This document shows, one piece after another, positions 34,510 through 42,353 of a stretch of 64,000 bases of DNA; position 1 is the stretch's first letter, and each line of letters starts with the position of its first letter. Location of the stretch: positions 1 through 64,000 of the forward strand of contig JBBKXR010000160.1 in NCBI GenBank assembly GCA_037969585.1, read 5' to 3'. A program made the translations under genes and the position numbers. The notes below the pieces were generated by a model, which had not been told where the DNA came from, did no database searches, and saw nothing but the letters and a program-made list of their open reading frames with translations. Source of the stretch: JBBKXR01 sp037969585. GTDB taxonomy: Bacteria > Verrucomicrobiota > Verrucomicrobiia > Verrucomicrobiales > DEV007.

Positions 34510-35718
34510 ATGCCCGAGGACCAAGAAGCCGATGCCGATCCGCCGGAGAAATCCAGCGATCCCACCGACCTTCCCGGAGCCGAGTGGCCCGACCCACCCA
34601 AGCGTCCCGCACGATCGCGGCTGCGATCGCCCCTCTCTCCTCCGTCCGGCTCGAAGAACCGTGGCAAAGGCGGCCGCTACGCCTGGCGGTTTATTTTTTA
34701 CGCCATCTTTGTGCTCTATCTGGCCGGCGATTTCTTCGTTTTCCGGGGGCCGCTCCGTCAACGCTACGAAAAACGTCAAGCGCTCGGACCGACCACCGCC
34801 GAACGCGCCATTGAAAAAGGCTGGGTAGCGACCGTCAACGGTGAGCCGATCAGCACCGACCGCCTCGCTCGCGGCGTCGACATTCATCTCTACCAACGCG
34901 GTAAAAAGCGCGATGATCAGTCGGCCAGTAGCCTGCGCTACATTCGCGGCGCCGTGTTGCAACGCCTCATCGATGACCTGCTCATCGAACAATACACCAG
35001 AGGTCAAAAACATCAGGTCAGCCGGGACAAGGTCGGCACCGCCGTGGCGCATTTTGAATCCCAATTTAAAGACATCGAACAACTGGAACAACGCTCGGCC
35101 GCCCAGCACATCGATGCCGATCAGCGCCGCCAACGCCTGCGTGAACTCACTGCCCAAGTCGACTGGCTGGAATTTCACTTGGCCACCTCTCCGCAGGTGA
35201 CCGAAGCTGTCGCCCGTCAGTGGTATGACAACAATCGCGAAGGCGGCTTAGAGAATGGCTTCGGCGTCGATGAAACTTTCCGGACGCGACATATTTTCCT
35301 CAGCACAATCGGTGACGATTCGCCCGAGCGCGAACAGCAGATCCGAGAACTCTATCGCCAACTGACCGAGAACGATGCCGATTTCGCCAAGCTCGTCGCC
35401 GAATATTCAGAAGACCTGCGCAGCAAACCGCGCGGTGGTGACCTGAACTGGTTCGCTCGCGCTCGCATGCCCGAGGAATTTATCAGTGCCATCGAGAATC
35501 TCGCACCCGGCGGGCTCAGTGAACCGTTCCGCAGTGAGATTGGCTGGCATATCGTCGAAATGACCGACCGGCAACCTGCCCGCGAAGCCAGTTTCGAAGA
35601 AATGCGCGACGAAATCATCGCCTACTTGGAAACCGAAGATCGTCGACAGAAGATCGAAGAATTTGTCGAAAACCTGCGCCGCACCTCAATTGTCCAGGTT
35701 TTTCCCGAACAGCTCTGA
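34510..35718 (+). CDS. Membrane-anchored peptidyl-prolyl isomerase, SurA/PrsA (parvulin) type
   Basis: A 402-residue protein. A Pro/charged N-terminal stretch of about 55 residues is followed by one TM helix (about 60-77, FIFYAIFVLYLAGDFFVF). A SurA-N-like helical domain starts about residue 98 (VATVNGEPISTDRL). The parvulin domain covers about residues 258-355: RTRHIFLSTI, DFAKLVAEYSEDLRSKPRGGDLNWFARARMPEEF and GLSEPFRSEIGWHIVEMTDRQPA. It would help exported proteins fold in the periplasm. It sits just downstream of metF and ends 15 nt from the convergent ABC permease gene. Confidence 0.9.
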   Translation: MPEDQEADADPPEKSSDPTDLPGAEWPDPPKRPARSRLRSPLSPPSGSKNRGKGGRYAWRFIFYAIFVLYLAGDFFVFRGPLRQRYEKRQALGPTTAERAIEKGWVATVNGEPISTDRLARGVDIHLYQRGKKRDDQSASSLRYIRGAVLQRLIDDLLIEQYTRGQKHQVSRDKVGTAVAHFESQFKDIEQLEQRSAAQHIDADQRRQRLRELTAQVDWLEFHLATSPQVTEAVARQWYDNNREGGLENGFGVDETFRTRHIFLSTIGDDSPEREQQIRELYRQLTENDADFAKLVAEYSEDLRSKPRGGDLNWFARARMPEEFISAIENLAPGGLSEPFRSEIGWHIVEMTDRQPAREASFEEMRDEIIAYLETEDRRQKIEEFVENLRRTSIVQVFPEQL

Positions 35719-35733
35719 GCCAGACTCAAACCG

Positions 35734-36720
35734 TCAGGGTTGCGCGTAGGCGGGTGCGGATTTTTTCCCCTTCCCCGGCCCCCGATCAATCGCCAACACA
35801 GCCCCAGTCAGCAGTAGACAAACTATCGGTACCGCAAGAATTCCCGCGACGGTGAAGACACCGAGCACGAGCGGCGTGAACAACATCATCGCGATCAAGA
35901 GGCCGCTCGCCGGTGGATCGATCGGATTTTCAAACAAACGGATTTTTGCCCGCCCGACCTGCAAACCGAACGCGCAAAACAACACGTCGACTGCCACCGA
36001 CAAAAAGAAGAGCTGGGCGACAGCCGACATCGAATTCTCGTCGAACGCAACGCTCGAGGACCGCGCCAGGGGCAGCACCGAGATCATCGAGCAAATGGAG
36101 CAGCTACCCATCGTGATCCCCAGCACAACGAAACGAGCAATGATATTCGAGAAGCCTGAAGCGCCGATGACTGCAGCATTCATAACCACGTTCACGGTTC
36201 CAATAGTGATAAGAAACGACAAGTTCTCGACCAGATTGACGCCACCGATGAAGTAACGCGACAGCAGGTACGGCAGGAGCGAGATCAACACCAAGATCGC
36301 CAGCGAGTTCATCACTAACCATTTGCCGAGGACGATCTGCCAACGGGAAAGGTTCGCCAGCAGAAGCAATTCGATATTTCTGCCTCCCTGCAACTCCGGC
36401 TGCAGCGCCGAAAAGCCGGTCAAAGGCATTACCACGCCAAGCATCAATCCAACTACCCAGGTCAACATACCTCCGGCAAACCCGAAGTTGCCGCCGCTGT
36501 CGATCCCGGCAGCCAGCGCCTCCCCGAGCACCGCCAGCACCGCCAATATCTGGATGAGTAGAAACGGACCGACGAACATTTTCGCCCGCAGGCCTTGGCG
36601 AAATTCCTTCACCAGCATTGGCCCGAAGCGGTCGCCGAAATCCTCCGATGGCAGCGGACCGCTCCCGATACAACTGGCGGAGTCGGCCGAGACCGACTTG
36701 ACGAGAGCATTTTCAGACAC
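35734..36720 (-). CDS. ABC-2 type permease-like membrane protein
   Basis: A 328-residue protein, GTG start at 36720, with about eight hydrophobic segments. The N-terminal cytoplasmic region has FGPMLVKEFRQGLRAKMFVGPFLL, typical of ABC-2 exporters whose first helix follows a KEFRQ-type amphipathic stretch. GGRNIELLLLANLSRWQIVLGKWLVM matches the coupling segment after helix 2. No ATPase gene is adjacent, so it must use an ATPase encoded elsewhere or be an orphan. The C-terminus is basic (GPGKGKKSAPAYAQP). A start at the Met of residue 35 is possible. Confidence 0.75.
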   Translation of the reverse strand: MSENALVKSVSADSASCIGSGPLPSEDFGDRFGPMLVKEFRQGLRAKMFVGPFLLIQILAVLAVLGEALAAGIDSGGNFGFAGGMLTWVVGLMLGVVMPLTGFSALQPELQGGRNIELLLLANLSRWQIVLGKWLVMNSLAILVLISLLPYLLSRYFIGGVNLVENLSFLITIGTVNVVMNAAVIGASGFSNIIARFVVLGITMGSCSICSMISVLPLARSSSVAFDENSMSAVAQLFFLSVAVDVLFCAFGLQVGRAKIRLFENPIDPPASGLLIAMMLFTPLVLGVFTVAGILAVPIVCLLLTGAVLAIDRGPGKGKKSAPAYAQP

Positions 36721-36805
36721 GCCAGAATCCTAGCCGACCTTGAGCCTCCCGAACAAGTCGCAAAGCGCGGATACTGAGAGCAGAAGGCAAACCTGAAAAT
36801 TGGGC

Positions 36806-36824
36806 GAGCTGAAGACCTCAGCTC
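36806..36824 (-). terminator. Hairpin downstream of the VF530 gene
   Basis: GAGCTGA and TCAGCTC are perfect 7-bp arms around AGACC, starting 8 nt after the VF530 stop on the minus strand. The minus-strand sequence after it has a short A/T-rich tract (AATTTTC) but no full T-run. It is a weak terminator candidate. Confidence 0.4.
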
Positions 36825-36831
36825 CAGCTAA

Positions 36832-37086
36832 TCACGGAGGCGTCGCGTTTGGCTTCTGCTCTTCCAGTGTCGCAATGTAGAGGTCCTCGACTTTTTTCCG
36901 AGCCCACGGCGTTTTGCGCAGAAATTTCAAACTCGAAGAGACCGAAGGATCACTCCTGAAGCATCGGAGATTGATCCGCATGCCCAACTCCTCCCAGCCG
37001 TAGCGATCCACCAGACCCTTCACGATACTCTCCAAGGTAATCCCATGCAGCGGATTATTGGCTTGGGACTGGCGTTGATCTGACAC
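36832..37086 (-). CDS. VF530 family (DUF2132) protein
   Basis: An 84-residue protein with GTG start at 37086, placed 8 nt after the tRNA-Pro 3' end. Starting further upstream would run through the tRNA. NNPLHGITLESIVKGLVDRYGWEELGMRINLRCFRSDPSVSSSLKFLRKTPWARKKVEDLY is the whole VF530 domain, with its PLHG start and SLKFLRKTPWAR core. The family is small, helical and reported as DNA-binding, with unknown role. It is probably transcribed with tRNA-Pro. Confidence 0.88.
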   Translation of the reverse strand: MSDQRQSQANNPLHGITLESIVKGLVDRYGWEELGMRINLRCFRSDPSVSSSLKFLRKTPWARKKVEDLYIATLEEQKPNATPP

Positions 37087-37094
37087 AGGAAAAA

Positions 37095-37171
37095 TGGTCG
37101 GGGCGACTGGATTCGAACCAGCGACATCTTGCTCCCAAAGCAAGCACTCTACCAAGCTGAGCTACACCCCG
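37095..37171 (-). tRNA. tRNA-Pro (TGG anticodon)
   Basis: A 77-nt cloverleaf on the minus strand, with the 3' CCA encoded (37095-37097). The acceptor stem is CGGGGTG/CGCCCCG (7 bp, one G-T pair), the D-arm GTAGCTCAGCTTGGTAGAG, the anticodon stem CTTGC/GCAAG around TTTGGGA giving anticodon TGG, and the T-loop GGTTCGAATCC. The discriminator is A. Confidence 0.95.
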
Positions 37172-37469
37172 CCACTTGAGCGCCGAACATCCACGAACTC
37201 TGCAAATGTTTCAAGTGATATTGACGCCGATCCTACAGCATCACATTGAGCCAGATCGGATGCCACCGACAAGCTATACGAATGGAGATGTTTGAAAACG
37301 CCAGAAGAACAGCAGAACTGAAGGCAGAGAGAAATGCCGGCTGCTCAAGGGAGCATCCGAAGCCCGGCGATGGTAGAGGACAGGATTATTTCCGCATACT
37401 GTGCAAAAATATTGTAATTCCAAAAAAATTGTAATTCCGGTAAAAATAAAATTGCTTTCATGTTGATTT
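37172..37469. other. AT-rich intergenic region upstream of RAYT 2
   Basis: About 300 nt between tRNA-Pro and the second RAYT gene. The last 90 nt are AT-rich and contain two copies of TTGTAATTCC (37412-37421 and 37429-37438), 17 nt apart. A 62-codon open frame (37246-37434) is not protein-like. No other gene is visible. Confidence 0.55.
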
Positions 37470-38537
37470 ATGGCAGTTTTGAGAGTGCCTCGCCGCCTAC
37501 TTCGTCCAACGACTGAGTCCTATTACCACTGCGTTTCGCGTGTGGTTGATCGGAACCGCACGCTGGGCGAAAGGGAAAAGCTCCACTTTTATCAGTGGAT
37601 GCGGCGGTTGGAGGAGTTTTGTGGGGTGCAGGTGGTGACGTATTGTTTGATGGAAAACCACTTTCACATGCTGGTGCGGGTTCCTTGTCAGCGTTGGATG
37701 CAGGGATCGCAGCCACTTACGGAGGCTCGATTGCGAAAGTTGTTGCCGTTGATTTATTCGGGTCGGGAATTGCGCGGTGCGTTCCAAGAACTGGATAGGG
37801 CAGCGCGGGCTGCGGATTCAAGTCCTAGTTGGATGGCGGAGATTCTGGCTCGGTATGAGGCGCGGCGATATTCGCTTTCGGTTTTTTTGAAGGAGCTCAA
37901 GCAGCGCTATACGCGCTGGCACAATCGACGCCATAAGAGAGTGGGAACTTTGTGGGAGCATCGATTTCGCAGCGTGCTGGTCGAAGGTGATGAGAGAGCG
38001 CTGTTGACGATAGCGGCGTACATCGATTTGAATCCAGTCCGGGCAGGGATCGTTGCTGATCCTAAGGATTACCGATGGTGTGGCTATGCGGAGGCGGTGG
38101 CGGGCAGCAAAAAGGGTCAAAAACCGGCGCGGGCAGGTCTGTGTGCGATCCTCGAGCGGACTTCGTTTGGTGTGAACCGTCAGGTGACCTGGCGAGTGAC
38201 ATCGGCGCGATATCGTTTGCTGCTGTTTGGGCATGGACGGGAGCGCGATGCGGATACGCGCACCGGATCCGGGGTACGATTGGGGATGAGCCGGGAGGAG
38301 GTTGAGGCTGAATTGGCGCGTGGCGGCGAGCTGAGTGTGGCGGAAATATTGCGCTGCCGGGTTCGCTATCTGACCGAAGGGCTGGCGATCGGTGCCGACG
38401 GATTTCTCGAGGAGGTGTTTGAGGAAAATCGTGATCGATTCGGCGCGAGGCGTCGCACAGCCGGCAATACTATGCGCGGTTCGAGTTGGGATGGCTTGCG
38501 GGTGTTGCGCGGACTGCGCCGGGATTTGTTTGGCTGA
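37470..38537 (+). mobile_element. REP-associated tyrosine transposase (RAYT) 2, Y1/HUH type
   Basis: A 355-residue paralogue of the transposase at 5380-6417, similar over its full length. The HUH pair is H64-F-H66 in MENHFHMLVRVP, and the likely nucleophile is Y184 in YIDLNPVRAG. The KRVGTLWEHRFRSVLVEGDE block and the C-terminal part with GAEWG/GSSWDGLR-type ends also match. DNA identity is clearly lower than protein similarity, so this is not a recent copy. Codon choice includes more TTG/TTT and GGG than neighbouring genes. AT-rich DNA lies upstream and a hairpin with alternative pairings (38578-38600) lies downstream. No IS ends are visible. Confidence 0.88.
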
Positions 38538-38642
38538 TGGTCCCTGCTGAGCAGCTCGGCTTGCGCTTGAGTTTTCGGGCTTTGGGCTTATTAAAAAGCC
38601 GATGCCGCCCTGCCTTTACCAGCGGCAACTGTTTCGATTCCC

Positions 38643-40550
38643 ATGCCTGATACCGACAACGCCAGCGAAAACGCGAACCCATCGCCTCGAAAGACTCTCG
38701 ATGAGCGGGCGCAGATGTCTGACATCGACCGTTTGCGTCACTCGGCGGCGCACGTGCTGGCGACGGCGATTGCTAAGCTGTGGCCCGATGCTCAGTTTGC
38801 GGGGGGTCCTCCGGTGGAAAATGGTTTCTACTACGACGTCGATCTAAAGCACAACATTTCCACGGACGACTTCCCGGCCATCGAGGCGGAGATGAAAAAG
38901 ATCGTCAAAGCAAACCAAACGTTTGAGCGGATCACGGTGTCGCGCGGCGAGGCGATGACGATGGCGCAGTCGGGCCGGCTGGCAGCGCTGGGTGATCGGG
39001 ACACGCCGAGCACGTTTAAGATCGATTTGCTCAACGACATTCCCGAAGACGAGGAGATCTCGATCTTCAAAAATGGCGACTTCTGGGATTTGTGTGCTGG
39101 CCCACACGTCCCGCGCACGGGCAACTGCAAGGCTTTCAAGGTGATGTCGGTCGCCGCTGCTTTTTATAAAGGCGACGCCAACAACCCTCAGCTGCAACGT
39201 GTCTACGGCACTGCATTTAAAAATAAGACGCAGCTCGAGGAGCACCTCGAACGTCTCGAGGAAGCCAAGAAGCGTGATCACCGTAAACTGGGCAAGGAAC
39301 TCGATCTTTACACCATCGACGAAGCGGTCGGTCAGGGCCTGATCCTTTGGAAGCCAAACGGTGCGGTGGTGCGCAACGAGCTGCAAAATTTCATCGGCGA
39401 GCATCTCGAGCGTCAGGGCTATTCGCAGGTCTACACGCCGCACATTGGCAAACTGGACCTGTATCGGACCTCGGGGCATTTCCCCTATTATCAGGATTCG
39501 CAATTTCCGCCGGTGATCGAGCGCGACGCGATGGAGAAACTTGCTGAGGAAGGCTGCGGTTGTGGCGAGCTATCCAACAAACTGAACAGCGGTGAGATCG
39601 ACGGCTTTCTGCTGAAGCCGATGAATTGTCCTCATCACATCAAAATTTTTCAATCTAACCATCATTCGTATCGTGATCTGCCGGTGCGTCTGGCGGAATT
39701 CGGGACGGTGTATCGCTGGGAGCAATCGGGCGAGCTCGGCGGCATGACCCGGGTGCGCGGCTTCACGCAGGACGACGCGCATCTGTTCTGCACTGAGGAT
39801 CAGGTCGCCGACGAAATCATGGGCTGCCTCGAGCTGGTGAAAATTGTGCTCGGCACTCTCGGCATGTCCGACTATCGGGTGCGCATCGGATTGCGCGATC
39901 CCGATTCGACCAAGTATGTCGGCGATCCTGCCAACTGGGACAAAGCTGAGGACGCGCTGCGTTCTGCGGCTCGCTCGCAGGACATGGACTTTACCGAAGA
40001 ACCCGGCGAGGCGGCGTTCTACGGGCCAAAAATCGACTTTGTGGTGAAGGACGTCATCGGTCGCGAATGGCAGCTCGGCACGGTGCAGGTCGACTACAAT
40101 CTGCCCGAGCGTTTCGGTCTGGAATACGTCGGTGCCGACAACAAGTCGCATCGCCCGGTGATGATCCACCGCGCGCCGTTTGGCTCAATGGAGCGCTTCG
40201 TCGGCGTGCTGATCGAGCACTTCGCCGGCAAGTTCCCAACCTGGCTGGCACCCGAACAGGTACGAGTGCTGCCGATCTCGGAAAAATACGTCGATATGGC
40301 CGAAGAAGTTCGCGCAGAACTGAAATCAGCGGGTGTGCGTGTTACAGCCGATCTCTCTGACGACAAAGTAGGGGCAAAGATTCGACTTGCTCAACTGGCC
40401 AGAATTCCCTACATGTTGATCATCGGAGCACGAGAACAAGAATCTGGAAATCTGTCTGTGCGTCACCGCGACCGTGGTGACGACGGCGAACTTTCGGTGT
40501 CTGAATTCAAAGACAAGGTGGTGGAAGAAATCTCTCAGCGCTCGCTGTAG
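38643..40550 (+). CDS. thrS: Threonyl-tRNA synthetase without TGS domain
   Basis: A 635-residue class II synthetase. It begins directly at the editing-domain region (DIDRLRHSAAHVLATAI, residue 27 on) and lacks the N-terminal TGS domain of most bacterial ThrS. The SAD and catalytic parts are complete: DLCAGPHVPRTG, LKPMNCPHHIKIF (zinc Cys329), EFGTVYRWEQSGELGGMTRVRGFTQDDAH, GEAAFYGPKIDF, and the anticodon-binding domain from about 530. About 30 residues (about 291-320, with AEEGCGCGEL) are inserted before the NCPHH motif. infC follows 200 nt later. No T-box is seen upstream. Confidence 0.95.
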   Translation: MPDTDNASENANPSPRKTLDERAQMSDIDRLRHSAAHVLATAIAKLWPDAQFAGGPPVENGFYYDVDLKHNISTDDFPAIEAEMKKIVKANQTFERITVSRGEAMTMAQSGRLAALGDRDTPSTFKIDLLNDIPEDEEISIFKNGDFWDLCAGPHVPRTGNCKAFKVMSVAAAFYKGDANNPQLQRVYGTAFKNKTQLEEHLERLEEAKKRDHRKLGKELDLYTIDEAVGQGLILWKPNGAVVRNELQNFIGEHLERQGYSQVYTPHIGKLDLYRTSGHFPYYQDSQFPPVIERDAMEKLAEEGCGCGELSNKLNSGEIDGFLLKPMNCPHHIKIFQSNHHSYRDLPVRLAEFGTVYRWEQSGELGGMTRVRGFTQDDAHLFCTEDQVADEIMGCLELVKIVLGTLGMSDYRVRIGLRDPDSTKYVGDPANWDKAEDALRSAARSQDMDFTEEPGEAAFYGPKIDFVVKDVIGREWQLGTVQVDYNLPERFGLEYVGADNKSHRPVMIHRAPFGSMERFVGVLIEHFAGKFPTWLAPEQVRVLPISEKYVDMAEEVRAELKSAGVRVTADLSDDKVGAKIRLAQLARIPYMLIIGAREQESGNLSVRHRDRGDDGELSVSEFKDKVVEEISQRSL

Positions 40551-40588
40551 TCGCCGATGATGCGTCTGCACCTACCCCAATTGCTCCA

Positions 40589-40605
40589 GCGCCAGACTTT
40601 GGCGC
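40589..40605. repeat. Hairpin between thrS and infC
   Basis: GCGCCA (40589-40594) and TGGCGC (40600-40605) are perfect arms around GACTT. TTGGCGCCAA at 40599-40608 is an alternative palindrome. No T-run follows. It may be a thrS 3' end structure or part of the infC leader. Confidence 0.4.
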
Positions 40606-40711
40606 CAAGGTCACATCGTTGCGCCCACGTCACCGATCTTACCGATACCCCTGCCCTTTCGCATACGGATTTTTCGCCACTTGTCGTGTCGAATGCCGTG
40701 TGCATCGTCCC

Positions 40712-40759
40712 ATGAAAAAACCGCTCAACCAGAAACAGGAGGATACCTTCCATCGCTAA
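40712..40759 (+). CDS. Possible 15-residue leader peptide overlapping the infC start
   Basis: ATG 40712 opens a 15-codon frame (MKKPLNQKQEDTFHR) ending at TAA 40757-40759. It is out of frame with infC and overlaps its first codons by 8 nt. The AGGAGG that serves infC lies inside it. Ribosomes finishing this leader would end at the infC start, so it could couple or compete with infC initiation. Only position supports it; it may be chance. Confidence 0.35.
   Translation: MKKPLNQKQEDTFHR
40737..40742 (+). promoter_or_regulatory. Strong Shine-Dalgarno site that fixes the ATC start of infC
   Basis: AGGAGG ends 9 nt before ATC 40752-40754. Few genes in this window have such a clear site. Its spacing points to the ATC, not to the in-frame ATG at 40791, which is 48 nt away. 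Confidence 0.75.
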
Positions 40760-41504
40760 GAAACCGTTCAAGCGCCGTCCGCGGCGTGAAATGACCCGGA
40801 TCAACGAACGCATCCGGGTGCCTGAAATTCGCGTTCTTTACGGCGACAAAAACGAAGTCATGGCGACCAGCCAGGCTTTGCAAGCCGCCAAGAGACTCGG
40901 ACTCGATCTCGTCGAAGTTGCTCCGCACGCCCGTCCGCCGGTGTGTAAGATCACTGACTACGGCAAGTGGAAGTACCAGCAGTCCAAGCTAAAGAAGGAT
41001 AAGAAAGCCTCGGCACCTAAGGAGAAGGAGGTCAAATTCCGCGTTAACATCGATCCGCATGATTACGGCATCAAGATGACGCGTGCGGAGGATTTTCTCT
41101 GCCACGGCTTCAAAGTCCGGTTCAACTTGCAGTTCCGCGGGCGACAGAATGCGCACAAAGAGCTCGGTTTCGATCTCATGAACCTGGTCAAAGTGGACCT
41201 CGATGGCGTGGCTCAGGTCGATCTTGAGCCCAAACTCGGTGGTCGCAACATCTTAATGATGATGTCGCCACGTCCTCCTGAGCAACAGAAGCGTAAGTTC
41301 CGCTCTGACGATCACGAAGACGATATCGATATCGATGCCCACGACGCTGCAGAAGCGGCCGAGGACTTCGAAGAAGATGACGATGAGCACAATACTTCAG
41401 CTGATGCGACCGCAGAAGCGTCTGAAGAAGCGTCTGAAGAAAGCGCTGATGATTCGACGGACGAAAAAGGTTCGGCAGACGAAGAAGCAGCCTCAAAAGA
41501 GTAG
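40752..41504 (+). CDS. infC: Translation initiation factor IF-3 with rare ATC start and acidic tail
   Basis: A 250-residue protein when started at ATC 40752: MAKKPFKRRPRREMTRINERIRVPEIRV. The basic N-terminus and RINERIR region are typical of IF-3 N-termini, and an ATG start at 40791 would cut them off. Both IF-3 domains are present: VLYGDKNEVMATSQALQAA with DLVEVAPHARPPVCKITDYGKW, then FRVNIDPHDYGIKMTRAEDFL and FRGRQNAHKELGFDLM. IF-3 inspects initiator tRNA and start codon on the 30S subunit. Non-AUG starts in infC are known to give autoregulation. After about residue 183 a 67-residue tail contains 31 Asp/Glu, which most IF-3 proteins lack. Confidence 0.9.
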   Translation: MAKKPFKRRPRREMTRINERIRVPEIRVLYGDKNEVMATSQALQAAKRLGLDLVEVAPHARPPVCKITDYGKWKYQQSKLKKDKKASAPKEKEVKFRVNIDPHDYGIKMTRAEDFLCHGFKVRFNLQFRGRQNAHKELGFDLMNLVKVDLDGVAQVDLEPKLGGRNILMMMSPRPPEQQKRKFRSDDHEDDIDIDAHDAAEAAEDFEEDDDEHNTSADATAEASEEASEESADDSTDEKGSADEEAASKE

Positions 41505-41536
41505 CGGACGCGCCTGAATCGGTTGATCCACCGTGG

Positions 41537-41555
41537 CATCGGCATCTTGCCGATG
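41537..41555. repeat. Short hairpin with 3-nt loop between infC and the HAD gene
   Basis: CATCGGCA-TCT-TGCCGATG is a perfect 8-bp hairpin, without a following T-run. It has the same form as the hairpins at 18039, 18914 and 54017. Confidence 0.5.
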
Positions 41556-41624
41556 TGGCGTGGTCGGGGTCGTACTCCGTCTGTGGATGATCAACGGTTG
41601 GAGACTCATCCCACGAATGTCGCC

Positions 41625-42341
41625 ATGCCCGCTCCCCGAAAGAAGCTGCTGTTGTTCGATATCGACGGGACGCTGATCGATACCGGCGGAGCTGGGCTGA
41701 GCGCACTTCGCGACGCGTTCATCGACAACTTTGAGCTGCACGACCGGGCAGATGAAATGCCAAAGCTCGATCTCGCCGGCAGCACGGACAGCGGCATCGT
41801 GCGCTCGCTGTATTCGCACTTTGCCTTCGATGATGACGCTGATCGCACGGAGGCCTTTTACCTGAACTATCTCGTGCGACTGCGCGAAAACTTGGGTGGT
41901 TCTCATCGCGAGGAGGGACGGGTTTTGCCCGGTCTGCCATCGCTCATTCATCGACTTCGCGAAGAGACCGATCACACCCTGGCTTTGCTTACCGGCAACA
42001 TCGCTCGCGGCGCGTGGATCAAAGTCGAGCATTTCGGCTTCGAGGGAATTTTTGGATTCGGTGCATTTGGCGACGATCATCACGATCGCAATCAACTTGG
42101 TCCAATCGCTGTGCAACGGGCGCTGGATCATTCTGGATCGCATTTTGCCGCCAGAGACGTGATCGTCATCGGAGATACGCCAAAAGACATCGCCTGCGCA
42201 CGGGCCTGCGACGCAATGGCAGTCGCGGTCGCTACGGGTCGCTTTTCGGCACCGGAGTTGCAGGATCACAAGCCGGATGTGCTATTCGACGATTTTACTG
42301 ACAGCGACGCATTTTTCGCCAAACTGGGTCTGCTCGAGTAA
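41625..42341 (+). CDS. HAD family hydrolase (phosphoglycolate phosphatase-like)
   Basis: A 238-residue protein starting at MPAPRKKLLLFDIDGTLIDTGG (ATG 41625). An upstream frame open to 41523 runs through the hairpin and is not protein-like. Motif I is FDIDGTLID (nucleophile first Asp), motif II TLALLTGN, and motif IV VIVIGDTPKDIACA. The small helical cap between motifs I and II fits subfamily IA phosphatases. The substrate is unknown. It ends 12 nt before the sulfatase gene, so the two may share a transcript. Confidence 0.88.
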   Translation: MPAPRKKLLLFDIDGTLIDTGGAGLSALRDAFIDNFELHDRADEMPKLDLAGSTDSGIVRSLYSHFAFDDDADRTEAFYLNYLVRLRENLGGSHREEGRVLPGLPSLIHRLREETDHTLALLTGNIARGAWIKVEHFGFEGIFGFGAFGDDHHDRNQLGPIAVQRALDHSGSHFAARDVIVIGDTPKDIACARACDAMAVAVATGRFSAPELQDHKPDVLFDDFTDSDAFFAKLGLLE

Positions 42342-42353
42342 ACTTGCCGTGAC

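Noticed and set aside
36832..37155. 107-residue protein starting inside the tRNA-Pro gene
   Set aside because: The first 23 codons are antisense-free tRNA sequence read as protein; the VF530 domain begins after the GTG at 37086.
37246..37434. 62-codon frame upstream of RAYT 2
   Set aside because: No ribosome binding site, no recognisable sequence, and it ends in the AT-rich direct-repeat region.
38538..38642. T-box leader before thrS
   Set aside because: No T-box sequence and no terminator/antiterminator pair; the leader is about 100 nt and only a small hairpin is present.
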